Below are positions 7,747 to 15,784 of a stretch of 37,981 bases of DNA, in pieces. Each line of letters opens with the position of its first letter. Position 1 is the first letter of the stretch. The stretch comes from JBDUDK01 sp040002995 (GTDB lineage: Bacteria; Actinomycetota; Acidimicrobiia; Acidimicrobiales; Ilumatobacteraceae). Under the pieces are notes generated by a model. It worked only from the letters and a program-made list of their open reading frames with translations, was not told the origin of the DNA and searched no databases. The DNA lies in contig JBDUDK010000058.1 in assembly GCA_040002995.1 (NCBI GenBank), positions 1-37,981 on the forward strand. Reading direction: 5' to 3'. Both the position numbers and the translations under genes were made by a program.

Positions 7747-8496
7747 GTGCGCGTGCTACTGACCGCGGTGAAGTGTGACAAGGGCGATCCGGTTGTGAAC
7801 CTGGGCCGTCACGTTCGATTGCTCGAAGTCGGACAGTTGGCCGGGTGTCATCTCGTGGTGTTCCCGGAGATGTCGCTGTCGGGCTCAGTCGACCCGGAGC
7901 AGCACCCGGAGCGAGCCCTCGCACTCGATCACCCAATCGTCGACTTGCTCGTCGACGCCACTCACGGTCGTCCTGCGGCGCTGTTCGGCATCGGGGAGGC
8001 CGCGGCCGACGGCCGCTTTCTGATCACGCAGCTCCTGGCATCGGGTGGTGAGCTCCGCGGCGTGTACCGGAAACGTCATCTCGGCGAAGGCGAGGAAGCG
8101 TTCGCTACCGGCGTGCAGAACGCCGTGCTCCATCTCGTCGGTCGCCCCGTTGGGGTCGCGATCTGCGCGGAGAGCGGTGTCGACGAGGCCTTCGACGACG
8201 CGGCGGAGGCCGGTGCCAGTGTGTCGTTTCTCTGTTCAGCCCCAGGGCTGCACGGGCGCCGCCTCGACGATGCGGCGCGCGCCGAGGGCTTTGCGTGGTG
8301 GCTCGAGAAGGGTCTCGGCGACGCGCTGCGCCACGCTCGCCGTCGCCGGCTCTGGATCGCGATGAGCACCCAGGCCGGCGCGACCGTCGACGAGGACTTT
8401 CCGGGATTGGCCGCGCTCGTAAGTCCGTCAGGTGAGGTCGTCGCGCGGTTGCCCGATTGGAACGAGGGCGAACTCGTCGTCGAGGTACCCGACTAG
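7747..8496 (+). CDS. Nitrilase-superfamily (carbon-nitrogen hydrolase) protein
   Basis: A 249-residue hydrolase of the nitrilase superfamily, which cleaves C-N bonds in amides, carbamoyl compounds or nitriles. The Glu-Lys-Cys triad is present: Glu in VVFPEMSLSG, Lys in YRKRHLGEGEE, and Cys in VAICAESG. The start is placed at GTG 7747, giving MRVLLTAVKCDKGD, the usual first strand of the family; the longer frame to 7600 runs over the CDF gene on the other strand. No ribosome site is visible. The substrate is unknown; similarity in length and motif to N-carbamoyl or omega-amidase types is too general to choose. The stop TAG forms the first half of the -10 box of the SDR gene. Confidence 0.87.
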   Translation: MRVLLTAVKCDKGDPVVNLGRHVRLLEVGQLAGCHLVVFPEMSLSGSVDPEQHPERALALDHPIVDLLVDATHGRPAALFGIGEAAADGRFLITQLLASGGELRGVYRKRHLGEGEEAFATGVQNAVLHLVGRPVGVAICAESGVDEAFDDAAEAGASVSFLCSAPGLHGRRLDDAARAEGFAWWLEKGLGDALRHARRRRLWIAMSTQAGATVDEDFPGLAALVSPSGEVVARLPDWNEGELVVEVPD

Positions 8497-8499
8497 CTT
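8494..8499 (+). promoter_or_regulatory. -10 box of SDR gene, overlapping the nitrilase stop
   Basis: TAGCTT, seven bases before the ATG at 8507. The TAG is also the stop codon of the nitrilase gene. Confidence 0.5.
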
Positions 8500-8506
8500 C
8501 CCGGCG

Positions 8507-9262
8507 ATGGTCGACCGGGCGAAGGTCGTGATTGTCACCGGGGCGAGTCGGGGCATCGGGGCGGCGACGGCGCTCATGGCGGCGCGGCGAGGGTTTTCTG
8601 TTGCCGTGAACTGCCATCAAAGCCCCGACGCGGCCGCGGGTGTCGCACAGGCGATCGAGGACACCGGCGGTCGCGCCGCCGTGATCGCTGGCGATGTCGC
8701 CGAGGAAGGCGACGTCTTGCACCTGTTCGACGAGACGGAGCGGCGGCTCGGACCGATCACGGCACTCGTCAACAACGCGGGTGTCACGGGCCCGAGCGGC
8801 CGGCTCGACGCCCTCGGCATCGACGACCTCACGAGAGTCCTGCGCATCAATGTGGTCGGTGCATTCGTGTGCTCACGCGAAGCCGTGCGCCGAATGTCGA
8901 CGGCCCACGGTGGCCACGGGGGCGCGATCGTGAACGTGTCATCGGGCGCGGCGACGCTCGGGAGTCCCGGCGAGTTCATCCACTACGCGGCTTCGAAGGC
9001 GGCGGTGGACACCCTCACGATTGGACTCGCGCGCGAGGTCGCACGCGAGGGCATCAGGGTCAACGCGGTCGCGCCTGGCCTCGTGCTCACCGACATCCAC
9101 AGCTCGTCGGGCGATCCTGGCCGGCTCGAACGCATCACCCCCACGGTGCCGATGGGCAGGGCGGGCAGCGCTGAAGAGATCGCCGCCACCATCATGTTCT
9201 TGTTGTCCGACGCGGCGTCGTATGTCACCGGCGTCGTGCTGCGGGTGGCCGGAGGCCGTTGA
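8507..9262 (+). CDS. Short-chain dehydrogenase/reductase (classical SDR)
   Basis: A 251-residue NAD(P)-dependent oxidoreductase of the classical SDR family. Cofactor motif TGASRGIG sits near residue 11, NNAG near residue 86, the catalytic serine in VNVSSGAA, and the active-site YAASK near residue 165. The C-terminus DAASYVTGVVLRVAGG is typical of FabG/glucose-dehydrogenase-like members. The basic residue in ASRGIG and the following CHQSP loop would fit NADP, but this is only suggestive. Substrate is unknown. The ATG at 8507 was chosen over an upstream in-frame start at 8432 because it lies seven bases after a TAGCTT box and matches family length. Confidence 0.92.
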   Translation: MVDRAKVVIVTGASRGIGAATALMAARRGFSVAVNCHQSPDAAAGVAQAIEDTGGRAAVIAGDVAEEGDVLHLFDETERRLGPITALVNNAGVTGPSGRLDALGIDDLTRVLRINVVGAFVCSREAVRRMSTAHGGHGGAIVNVSSGAATLGSPGEFIHYAASKAAVDTLTIGLAREVAREGIRVNAVAPGLVLTDIHSSSGDPGRLERITPTVPMGRAGSAEEIAATIMFLLSDAASYVTGVVLRVAGGR

Positions 9263-9366
9263 CATTGCTGACAGAAGGAATGTGGTCGGCGATGGTCAAG
9301 ATTTGGCCGGATTACGAGGCGTACCAGGCCAAGACCGACCGGCAGATCCCGGCAGTGGTGCGAGCC
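9259..9366 (+). pseudogene. C-terminal stub of an F420-dependent nitroreductase (Ddn family)
   Basis: Between the SDR stop and the ATPase stop, one frame reads WSAMVKIWPDYEAYQAKTD followed by RQIPAVV. This matches the conserved C-terminal end of deazaflavin (F420)-dependent nitroreductase family proteins, where a WPDYxxYQxxTDRxIPVVVL-like string is typical. Nothing upstream in any frame resembles the rest of that roughly 140-residue family, and the intact SDR gene abuts it. I read it as the remaining tail of a deleted gene. After IPAVV the frame loses similarity. It is not expected to make a working protein. Confidence 0.5.
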
Positions 9367-9372
9367 GGCTTC

Positions 9373-11757
9373 TTAAGTCTCTGTATTGACAGTCTCCGCG
9401 GGTACCACCTCTGGGATGAGCCGGGAAACCGTCGATCGTTTCCACACCAACGTGACGAGCGCCGCCGCGCCGGCACCGATGGCGATCGATGACAACAGAC
9501 ACACCGTCGGCGCGGCGAGAGCGAACTGTTTGCGCCCTGTCGGAGTCACCATGGCCACGGCGAAGAGACCGCCCATTGTCGCGACGAGCGCGAGTTTCCA
9601 GCCTGCGAGCGGTCGCGCGAGGAGCACGAGCACCCAGAGGCCGATCACCATCACGACAACTGTGGCGGCCGCGCGGGCCTGATCGCGCGGGATGTCTTGG
9701 GCGCGAGCGACCACGTAGCCGACGAAAATGCCAACCGCGGCGATGGCGCCGGTGGGCACGGAGAACGTCAGAACGCGTCGGAGGAAGCCCGATTCGTAGC
9801 GACGAGCGTTGGGCGCGAGCGCGAACAAGAACGCCGGGATGCCGATCGTGAGGCCGGAGACGATCGTGAGGTGGCGGGGGAGGAACGGGTACGGGAGGCG
9901 AGCGACCGACACCGCGAGGGCGAGCAGGGCTGAGTAGACGTTCTTGATCACGAACAGGCTGGCGACGCGCTCGACGTTGGCCATCACCCGCCGTCCCTCG
10001 GCCACGACATCGGGCAGGTGCGAGAATTTGCCGTCCAGCAGGACCACCTGGGCCACGGCGCGGGTGGCGGCCGCACCGGACCCCATCGCCACGCCGATGT
10101 CGGCGTCCTTGAGCGCGAGGGCATCGTTCACGCCGTCGCCGGTCATGGCGACGACGTGCCCGCGCGATTGCAACGCCCGCACCATGGCCCGTTTCTGCTG
10201 AGGAGTGACGCGACCGAACACGCTGTTCTTCTCGATGATCTCGGCCAGCTCCGGTCCCTCTTCGGGGAGCTCGCGAGCGTCGATCGCTGCTTCGGCGTTG
10301 GGCAGTTCAACGCGCATGGCGACGGCGGACACCGTGAGCGGGTTGTCGCCCGAGATCACCTTGAGCGCGACACCTTGCGCAGTGAAGTAGGCGAGCGTCT
10401 CCGCGGCGTCGGGCCGGATGCGCTCGTCGAACATGAGCAGTGCGAGCGGCTTTACGGGCGGGAGTTGGTCGCCGGCGAGCGTCTCGTCGCTCCGGGCGAG
10501 CACCAGCACCCGCCGTCCCGTCTTCGCCAGCTCGTTGGCGCGCTGACGGATCGGGCCATCGTCGTGGCCTTCGAGAACGATCTCTGGTGCTCCGAGCACC
10601 CACGTGCCGCGCTCTTTGAACGTGACACCGCTCCACTTGCGCGCGGAACTGAACGCGACGGACGCTTCGCGCTCCCAACCTTCTGGCGCCGGAAAGGAAC
10701 GAGCGATTGCGCTGAGGGTCCCGTTCGGGGATGGATCCGCGCCCAGGGCGCCCAGCGCGGCGGGAAGGTCGAGGTGCTCGGGGTCGGGCGGCCCGAACTC
10801 CTCGAGGTCGCTGTAGTCGATTTCGCCCTCGGTGAGCGTGCCGGTCTTGTCGAGGCAGACGACGTCGACTCGAGCGAGACCCTCCACGGCGGGCAGTTCC
10901 TGCACGAGAGTCTGGCGGCGGGCGAGCGTCACCGTGGCGACGAGAAATGCCAGGCTCGTGAGCAGTACAAGCCCCTCGGGAATCATGCCCACCAGCCCGG
11001 CGGTTGCGCCGGTGACCGCGTCACGCCAGTTTTCCTTATTGGTGCGGAACTCACTCCAGAAGAGGATTGGTCCGATGACGACGAGGCACCACGAGAGGTA
11101 TTTGAGGAGACGGTTGATGCCGGTGGTGAGCTCCGACTTCGTCACCGTGTAGCGCTTGGCGTCGGCGGCGATCTTCTGAGCGAACGAGTTCGCACCTACC
11201 CCCGTGGCCTGAAATGCGCCGCGGCCCGAAACGACGATGCTGCCCGACAACACCTCATCGCTCACAGCTTTCACGACCGCGTCGGACTCTCCGGTGAGGA
11301 GTGATTCGTCGATTTCGAGACCTTCAGCCTCTGTCACCGTGCCGTCGGCGGGCACCTGGTCGCCGGCTTTCAACTCGACGATGTCATCGAGGACAACCTC
11401 GCCCACCGCGATGTCGATCGTCTTTCCGTCGCGCCGCGCGTGGGCCACCGGAGCGTTGAGAAGCGCGAGACGATCGAGCGTGCGTTTGGCCCGGTATTCC
11501 TGCACGATGCCGATCAAGGAGTTGAGGATCACGACGAACCCGAACAGCGCATCCTGCAAATGACCGGTGACGAGCACGACAACGAACAACGTCCCCAGGA
11601 TGGCGTTGAAGCGCGTAAAGACGTTGGCTCTGATGATGGTCGCGAGCGAACGGCTCGTCTGCTGCTCGACGGCGTTGACCTCGCCGCGGGCGACTCGTTC
11701 GGCCACCTCGGACGCAGTGAGACCGCTGGCGGTGGTGCTCGGAGTCGCCATCACCAT
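9373..11757 (-). CDS. ctpE: CtpE-like cation-transporting P-type ATPase
   Basis: A 794-residue P-type ATPase closely resembling mycobacterial CtpE, a calcium-linked transporter: RANVFTRFNAILG near the N-terminus, actuator motif LLTGES, helix-4 motif GMIPEGLVLLTS, phosphorylation site DKTGTLTEGE, and hinge MTGDGVNDALALKDADIGVAM. The PEGL motif fits Ca2+/Mg2+-type pumps, not heavy-metal pumps, which would carry CPC. There is no N-terminal metal-binding domain. The ATG at 11757 is 12 bases after the stop of the PaaX-type gene on the same strand, so both probably share the promoter at 12588-12594. Ion specificity is by family resemblance from memory. Confidence 0.92.
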   Translation of the reverse strand: MVMATPSTTASGLTASEVAERVARGEVNAVEQQTSRSLATIIRANVFTRFNAILGTLFVVVLVTGHLQDALFGFVVILNSLIGIVQEYRAKRTLDRLALLNAPVAHARRDGKTIDIAVGEVVLDDIVELKAGDQVPADGTVTEAEGLEIDESLLTGESDAVVKAVSDEVLSGSIVVSGRGAFQATGVGANSFAQKIAADAKRYTVTKSELTTGINRLLKYLSWCLVVIGPILFWSEFRTNKENWRDAVTGATAGLVGMIPEGLVLLTSLAFLVATVTLARRQTLVQELPAVEGLARVDVVCLDKTGTLTEGEIDYSDLEEFGPPDPEHLDLPAALGALGADPSPNGTLSAIARSFPAPEGWEREASVAFSSARKWSGVTFKERGTWVLGAPEIVLEGHDDGPIRQRANELAKTGRRVLVLARSDETLAGDQLPPVKPLALLMFDERIRPDAAETLAYFTAQGVALKVISGDNPLTVSAVAMRVELPNAEAAIDARELPEEGPELAEIIEKNSVFGRVTPQQKRAMVRALQSRGHVVAMTGDGVNDALALKDADIGVAMGSGAAATRAVAQVVLLDGKFSHLPDVVAEGRRVMANVERVASLFVIKNVYSALLALAVSVARLPYPFLPRHLTIVSGLTIGIPAFLFALAPNARRYESGFLRRVLTFSVPTGAIAAVGIFVGYVVARAQDIPRDQARAAATVVVMVIGLWVLVLLARPLAGWKLALVATMGGLFAVAMVTPTGRKQFALAAPTVCLLSSIAIGAGAAALVTLVWKRSTVSRLIPEVVPAETVNTET

Positions 11758-11769
11758 CGCATCAGCCTG

Positions 11770-12582
11770 TCAGGTGGCGCCTGATACGGCGACCGCAACA
11801 CTGCGGTGCCAGCCCGCCAGCACCGCTCGATACCTGCTGTCCCAACCGTCGTAGTCGTCACGGAGGCCCGCTGCCGGCCACCGGCCAGGACATAGCTCGG
11901 CGGGGAGCAGCGGGTCGGCCTGGAGATGGCGCAGCACCGCGGCCGACAGGACGAAGCCCGGCGCCAAGCCGTCGGACCTACCGAGTTGTAGCGCGGGCTT
12001 CGTCTCCCGGAGGCGTCGTCGGAGTTCGGTGGCGCGCGCCGCCCAGCTCTTGAGGTCCCACAGGTCCGCCGCCACGAGTTCGATCTCTGCGATGGCCCAA
12101 CGGCCCATCGTGGCGACTGCCAGCGGAAAGACCACATCGAGATTGTTCGGGCGGGTCCACACGCCCTCGCGCACCTCGGCGAGATGGGCACCGGCCAGCG
12201 CGCTGCGCATCACCGAGCGTTCGCGAGCGCTGCGCCGTTCGGCGGTGATGATCCACAAACGCCAGCGACCGTCCCACGGCCGCAGAAGGGGGGCGCGGCT
12301 ACTTGCCTGGCGCGACTGGCGCTCGAGGAGATGACCAGCGAGGTGGTAGCGCCCTTCTTGGGTCTTCAGCTCCTTCCGGGCCACCATGCGGCTCAGGGCC
12401 ACGCGGGCCTGGTTCTCGTTGATGCCGAACAAACCGGCGAGGGCCACCAGACGCGCCACCGGTAGCCCCCGACTGGGGTCCTCGCCCAGGAGCGCGCTCG
12501 CTAGGACGGACCGAGCCGTGAGCGGCCGCTCTGCGGTTGCTGGCGCCCTTCGGGTCTTACGTTCTTTCATCGACTGTCGCAC
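11770..12582 (-). CDS. PaaX-family transcriptional regulator
   Basis: A 270-residue regulator with the PaaX architecture. The N-terminal winged helix contains TARSVLASALLGEDP and ARLVALAGLFGINENQARVALSRMVA with a basic recognition helix; the central domain reads RPWDGRWRLWIITAE; the C-terminal domain has LPAELCPGRWPAAGLRDDYD. The founding member represses phenylacetate catabolism and responds to phenylacetyl-CoA, but no paa genes are present here. The gene lies between a CtpE-like ATPase (downstream, same strand) and a divergent fatty acid desaturase, so those are its likely targets. A GTG at 12582 six bases after a minus-strand TATCTT box is preferred; an ATG at 12570 is the alternative. Confidence 0.9.
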   Translation of the reverse strand: MRQSMKERKTRRAPATAERPLTARSVLASALLGEDPSRGLPVARLVALAGLFGINENQARVALSRMVARKELKTQEGRYHLAGHLLERQSRQASSRAPLLRPWDGRWRLWIITAERRSARERSVMRSALAGAHLAEVREGVWTRPNNLDVVFPLAVATMGRWAIAEIELVAADLWDLKSWAARATELRRRLRETKPALQLGRSDGLAPGFVLSAAVLRHLQADPLLPAELCPGRWPAAGLRDDYDGWDSRYRAVLAGWHRSVAVAVSGAT

Positions 12583-12587
12583 AGGTG

Positions 12588-12594
12588 TAAGATA
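12588..12594. promoter_or_regulatory. Shared bidirectional -10 element (PaaX gene / desaturase gene)
   Basis: TAAGATA contains TAAGAT for the plus strand (12588-12593, six bases before GTG 12600) and TATCTT for the minus strand (12594-12589, six bases before GTG 12582). Both genes would be leaderless, and the two polymerases could not open this DNA at once. Confidence 0.55.
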
Positions 12595-12599
12595 CTCAC

Positions 12600-13544
12600 G
12601 TGTTGACGATGGTGCCCGATCAATCGGTGCTCCCGAAGGCGTTGCCCTCCGCCACCCTCAACGCCGACGGCCGCCCGGTGGGCCCCCTGCGGCTGGAGTT
12701 GCGCCGGATCGCCGGCGCCCGTAATGCCCTCACGCTTCTCGGCGCGTGGGCCCAGGCGGCCGGCGTAGTGGCCGGCGCGGTGTGGATCGATCAACCGGTC
12801 GTGTGGGCCGTGGCGTTCGTGCTGATGGGCCGCACGTTCGCGCAGTTGGGCATCCTCGGACACGAGGCCGCGCATCGTCTCTTATTCCGCAACCGCCGGC
12901 TGAACGACTCCGTCGGTCGTTGGCTGTGTAGCTATCCGGCATTCACCGCGCAGGACGCGTACCGCCGCGTGCATATGGCCCACCACCGCGATGAGTTCGG
13001 CCCCGAAGAACCGGACGTGCTCCTGTATGCCGGTTATCCCATTCCGCGCTCGTCGATGCGGCGCAAGCTTCTCCGCGATGCGTTCGGAATCTCGGGATAC
13101 AAGAACCTGGTGGCTCTGCTGCGGGCGTTGCGCAACCGCTCGAGCCGGCCCATCGTGCTGCGCATCTTCGGTGCTCAGGTCGTGTTGCTCGCCATCGCCA
13201 CCGCGTGCGGTCGCCCGGAGCTGTACGTGTTCCTGTGGTTCGCGCCGTGGATGACCGTGTGGCGCGTGCTCAACCGCCTCCGCGCGATCGCCGAGCACGG
13301 TGGCATGGAACGCTCCGACGACAAGCGTCGCACCACGCACCATGTTCACCAGAGTTGGTTGGCCCGCTTCTGGATCGTTCCGTACCACACGGGCTGGCAT
13401 CTGGCTCACCACGTCGACCCCGGCGTTCCGTGGCGCAACTTGCCGCGTCTGCATCAAGAACTCGGGGCGGCGGGATGGGTCACCCCCGCGATTACGTACT
13501 CGAGCTATCTGACTCTGTGGCGGGCGATGGTTCGGCCGGGCTGA
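12600..13544 (+). CDS. Membrane fatty acid desaturase
   Basis: A 314-residue integral membrane di-iron desaturase of the acyl-lipid/acyl-CoA type. All three histidine boxes are present: HEAAH near residue 90, HMAHH near residue 124, and HTGWHLAHH near residue 265. Hydrophobic stretches flank the boxes (residues about 45-80 and 180-215). It would introduce a double bond into membrane fatty acids using oxygen and an external electron donor. The GTG at 12600 is six bases after TAAGAT; ATG 12609 is also possible. It is divergent from a PaaX-type regulator that may control it. The last 53 bases are also coding, on the other strand, for the tail of an AI-2E-type permease. Confidence 0.92.
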   Translation: MLTMVPDQSVLPKALPSATLNADGRPVGPLRLELRRIAGARNALTLLGAWAQAAGVVAGAVWIDQPVVWAVAFVLMGRTFAQLGILGHEAAHRLLFRNRRLNDSVGRWLCSYPAFTAQDAYRRVHMAHHRDEFGPEEPDVLLYAGYPIPRSSMRRKLLRDAFGISGYKNLVALLRALRNRSSRPIVLRIFGAQVVLLAIATACGRPELYVFLWFAPWMTVWRVLNRLRAIAEHGGMERSDDKRRTTHHVHQSWLARFWIVPYHTGWHLAHHVDPGVPWRNLPRLHQELGAAGWVTPAITYSSYLTLWRAMVRPG

Positions 13545-14604
13545 GCGGGGTGGGGATCTCGATGTCGTCGTCGGTAGACGACGCATCCGCGAGCGCAAGG
13601 AGCAGCACGGCGAGCGCCACGCCGTACCCAGCGCCCCCGATCCCATAGATTTCGTAGCCGAGGAGCGCCACGATGACGGGTATCGCCGGGCCCACGTGCA
13701 TCGTCTTTTCGTCGACGCTCCGGCGCACGGTCAGTGCTTCCGCCAACTGCATGGCGATGACGACGACCACCAAAACGATGGCTCCCGTGATCGACTTGAA
13801 GCCAGCGGTGAACAGCGCGAGGGGGATGGCCCCGAGAAAGAAGCCGATGTAGGGCAGCAAGGCGAGCGCGCCGGCGAGGAGCCCGAGCACGACGGGTGCC
13901 GGAAGACCCCAAAGGCGACAGACCGCGTACGCGACCAGCCCGAACGTCACCGCCTCGGCGATGGCCCCGCCTATGTAGCCCCGCGCCCGGCCGACCGCGT
14001 CGGTGAGGACCTCGGACATGCGCTTGCGACGCGCCTTGTCGGAAATCTGCGCGAGTCCTCCCTCCACCATGCGTGTGCCGTAGATCAACAAGAAAATCGT
14101 GAGAATGCCGCAGACGAAATAGGTCGGCACCGTGCCGACCGCGGTCCGGAGCGCCTGGCCGCCGCTGCCGGCGTGCTTCTCGAAGTTGGCGACGAAAGCA
14201 CCCACCCGCTCTTTGAGCTTGAAGTCACGCGCGTACTGGCCCAACTGGTCGGTACGGGCCTCGATCTGGGCGGCGGCCTTCGGCGCCTCGGTCTTCAGGT
14301 GGTCGGCTTCCTTCTGAAGGTTGGCGAACACTCCGTACACGAGCACACCCGCGAGCGCGCCGATGGCGATAAGGGTTAGCAGCAGGGCGAAGATCCGCTT
14401 CATGTGGCGGCCAAGGCCGTTGACGATCGGGTCGACCAGAAACGCGACGACCGACGCCGCGACCGCCCAGCCGAGGATGCGATGCGCGACAACGAACATG
14501 TTGCGGGCCACCACGGTGGCGATGAGCACGACCACGACGAGCGCGACGGAGCCGACCGTCACGCGCTGTCGTTCCGCGGTCCATCCCCCATCGTCGGACG
14601 CCAC
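13492..14604 (-). CDS. AI-2E family transporter (permease) 1
   Basis: A membrane protein of about 370 residues of the AI-2E/PerM/YdiK superfamily. It has two N-terminal helix pairs (VALVVVVLIATVVA, AVAASVVAFLVDPIV), a charged extracellular or cytoplasmic segment with KEADHLKTEAPKAAAQ, and a C-terminal helix cluster with LPYIGFFLGAIPLALF, the family's most conserved part. Members export varied small molecules or act as ion antiporters; the substrate is unknown, and the family name should not be read as quorum-signal export. The GTG at 14604 is preferred, eight bases after minus-strand TACTGT; a TTG at 14637 would overlap the divergent gene. A Ser/Asp/Pro-rich tail overlaps the desaturase end. 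Confidence 0.88.
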   Translation of the reverse strand: MASDDGGWTAERQRVTVGSVALVVVVLIATVVARNMFVVAHRILGWAVAASVVAFLVDPIVNGLGRHMKRIFALLLTLIAIGALAGVLVYGVFANLQKEADHLKTEAPKAAAQIEARTDQLGQYARDFKLKERVGAFVANFEKHAGSGGQALRTAVGTVPTYFVCGILTIFLLIYGTRMVEGGLAQISDKARRKRMSEVLTDAVGRARGYIGGAIAEAVTFGLVAYAVCRLWGLPAPVVLGLLAGALALLPYIGFFLGAIPLALFTAGFKSITGAIVLVVVVIAMQLAEALTVRRSVDEKTMHVGPAIPVIVALLGYEIYGIGGAGYGVALAVLLLALADASSTDDDIEIPTPLSPAEPSPATESDSSST

Positions 14605-14611
14605 GGATGCG

Positions 14612-14618
14612 TACAGTA
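14612..14618. promoter_or_regulatory. Shared bidirectional -10 element (two AI-2E genes)
   Basis: TACAGTA gives TACAGT on the plus strand (14612-14617, six bases before ATG 14624) and TACTGT on the minus strand (14618-14613, eight bases before GTG 14604). Only 19 bases separate the two start codons. Confidence 0.55.
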
Positions 14619-14623
14619 CGGCG

Positions 14624-15784
14624 ATGCCAGGGGGCAAGGCGGATGCGAGCCGCGGCCAGGGGCGTCGACCCGGCTCGCGGCGCCGAGTGCTGGTCGTGGT
14701 CGATGTCCAGACGGTGGTCTACATCGCGGCCGGCGTGCTCGCCGCCGCCCTGATCTTCGCTGTCTTCCGTGCCGCCCCGGCAACGATCACCAAAATCGCG
14801 GTCGGCATGCTTCTCGCGCTCGCGCTCGATCCGCTCGTAGGGGCGACGCGGCGGCGCTTGAATTGCAGCCGTGCCGTCGCGGTGGGTGTCGTCGGCAGCG
14901 TCCTCACCATCGCGTTCGCCGCCGTGATCATCGGACTGGGCCCGCCCGCGATCCGCCAGGCTCGTCGGTTCACCACCGAGCTTCCGACGACCGTGAAGCA
15001 GCTCTACAGCTGGCCGATCATCGGCAGCAAGCTCTCGTCGTCCGATGCCGCGGGCAAGGTCGACCAGTGGATAAAAGATCTACCCGCGCACATTGATGAC
15101 GACACCGTCGGCAACGTCGCGGCCAGCATCGTGGGTGGGTTCGCGACCGCGGTGATCGTGCTCGTGACCGCACTCGCGGTGATGCTCGACGGCGACGCGC
15201 TCGTCGCACGCGCTCGCCGGCTGGTGCCGCCACGACGACGCGAGCGCGCCGACTGGGCAGGTCGGGTCTTTTACCGGACGGTGGGCAACTACTTCGCCGG
15301 CTCGCTGTTCGTGGCGGTGCTGAACGGGCTCGTGATCCTGACAGCGGGTCTCGCGCTCGGCGTGCCGCTCGCGCCCATTGCCGCCATCTGGGCCACGCTC
15401 ACCAACCTCATTCCGCAAGTGGGCGGCTTTCTCGGTGGAGGTTTCTTCGTGCTGCTGGCGCTCACAAAGGGTCCGGTGCAGGGAGTGATCGCGCTCGTGC
15501 TCTTCCTCGCCTATCAGCAGATTGAGAACCACCTCATCCAGCCGGCAATCGTGGGTACCGCCGTCAACCTCACGCCGCCGACCACGATGCTGGCCGCGCT
15601 CATCGGGGGCGCGGCCGCGGGTGTGCCGGGTGCCCTGGCGGCTACACCGCTCGTCGGCACCGTCAAGTCGCTCTACCTGGAATTTCGATCGGGTTCGCCC
15701 GCGGTTTCCGAGCGAAGTCCGTTCCGCCTCCCATGGCGACGTCGCAAGGGCAAGGGCAAGGGCAAGAAGGCCAAGTCGGATTAG
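14624..15784 (+). CDS. AI-2E family transporter (permease) 2
   Basis: A protein of about 386 residues from the same superfamily as its divergent neighbour. Helices VVYIAAGVLAAALIFAVF and ITKIAVGMLLALALDPLV open it, and the C-terminal half contains the typical LTNLIPQVGGFLGGGFFVLLAL and QQIENHLIQPAIVG segments; the latter (a QxxExxxxxPxxxG pattern) is strongly conserved in the family. It ends in a lysine/glycine-rich basic tail coded by a short CAAGGG tandem repeat. The ATG at 14624 lies six bases after TACAGT; GTG 14687 would drop a 21-residue basic leader. Substrate is unknown. The stop overlaps that of the NADH dehydrogenase gene by four bases. Confidence 0.9.
   Translation: MPGGKADASRGQGRRPGSRRRVLVVVDVQTVVYIAAGVLAAALIFAVFRAAPATITKIAVGMLLALALDPLVGATRRRLNCSRAVAVGVVGSVLTIAFAAVIIGLGPPAIRQARRFTTELPTTVKQLYSWPIIGSKLSSSDAAGKVDQWIKDLPAHIDDDTVGNVAASIVGGFATAVIVLVTALAVMLDGDALVARARRLVPPRRRERADWAGRVFYRTVGNYFAGSLFVAVLNGLVILTAGLALGVPLAPIAAIWATLTNLIPQVGGFLGGGFFVLLALTKGPVQGVIALVLFLAYQQIENHLIQPAIVGTAVNLTPPTTMLAALIGGAAAGVPGALAATPLVGTVKSLYLEFRSGSPAVSERSPFRLPWRRRKGKGKGKKAKSD
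15745..15764 (+). repeat. Short CAAGGG tandem repeat in the AI-2E gene tail
   Basis: Three full copies and a partial copy of a six-base unit, coding for Gly-Lys repeats at the basic C-terminus of the permease. It may vary in length by slippage. Confidence 0.6.

Noticed and set aside
10018..11304. Long plus-strand open frame opposite the P-type ATPase gene
   Set aside because: Codon-position shadow of a GC-rich gene. The minus strand carries every P-type ATPase motif; the plus-strand product has none.
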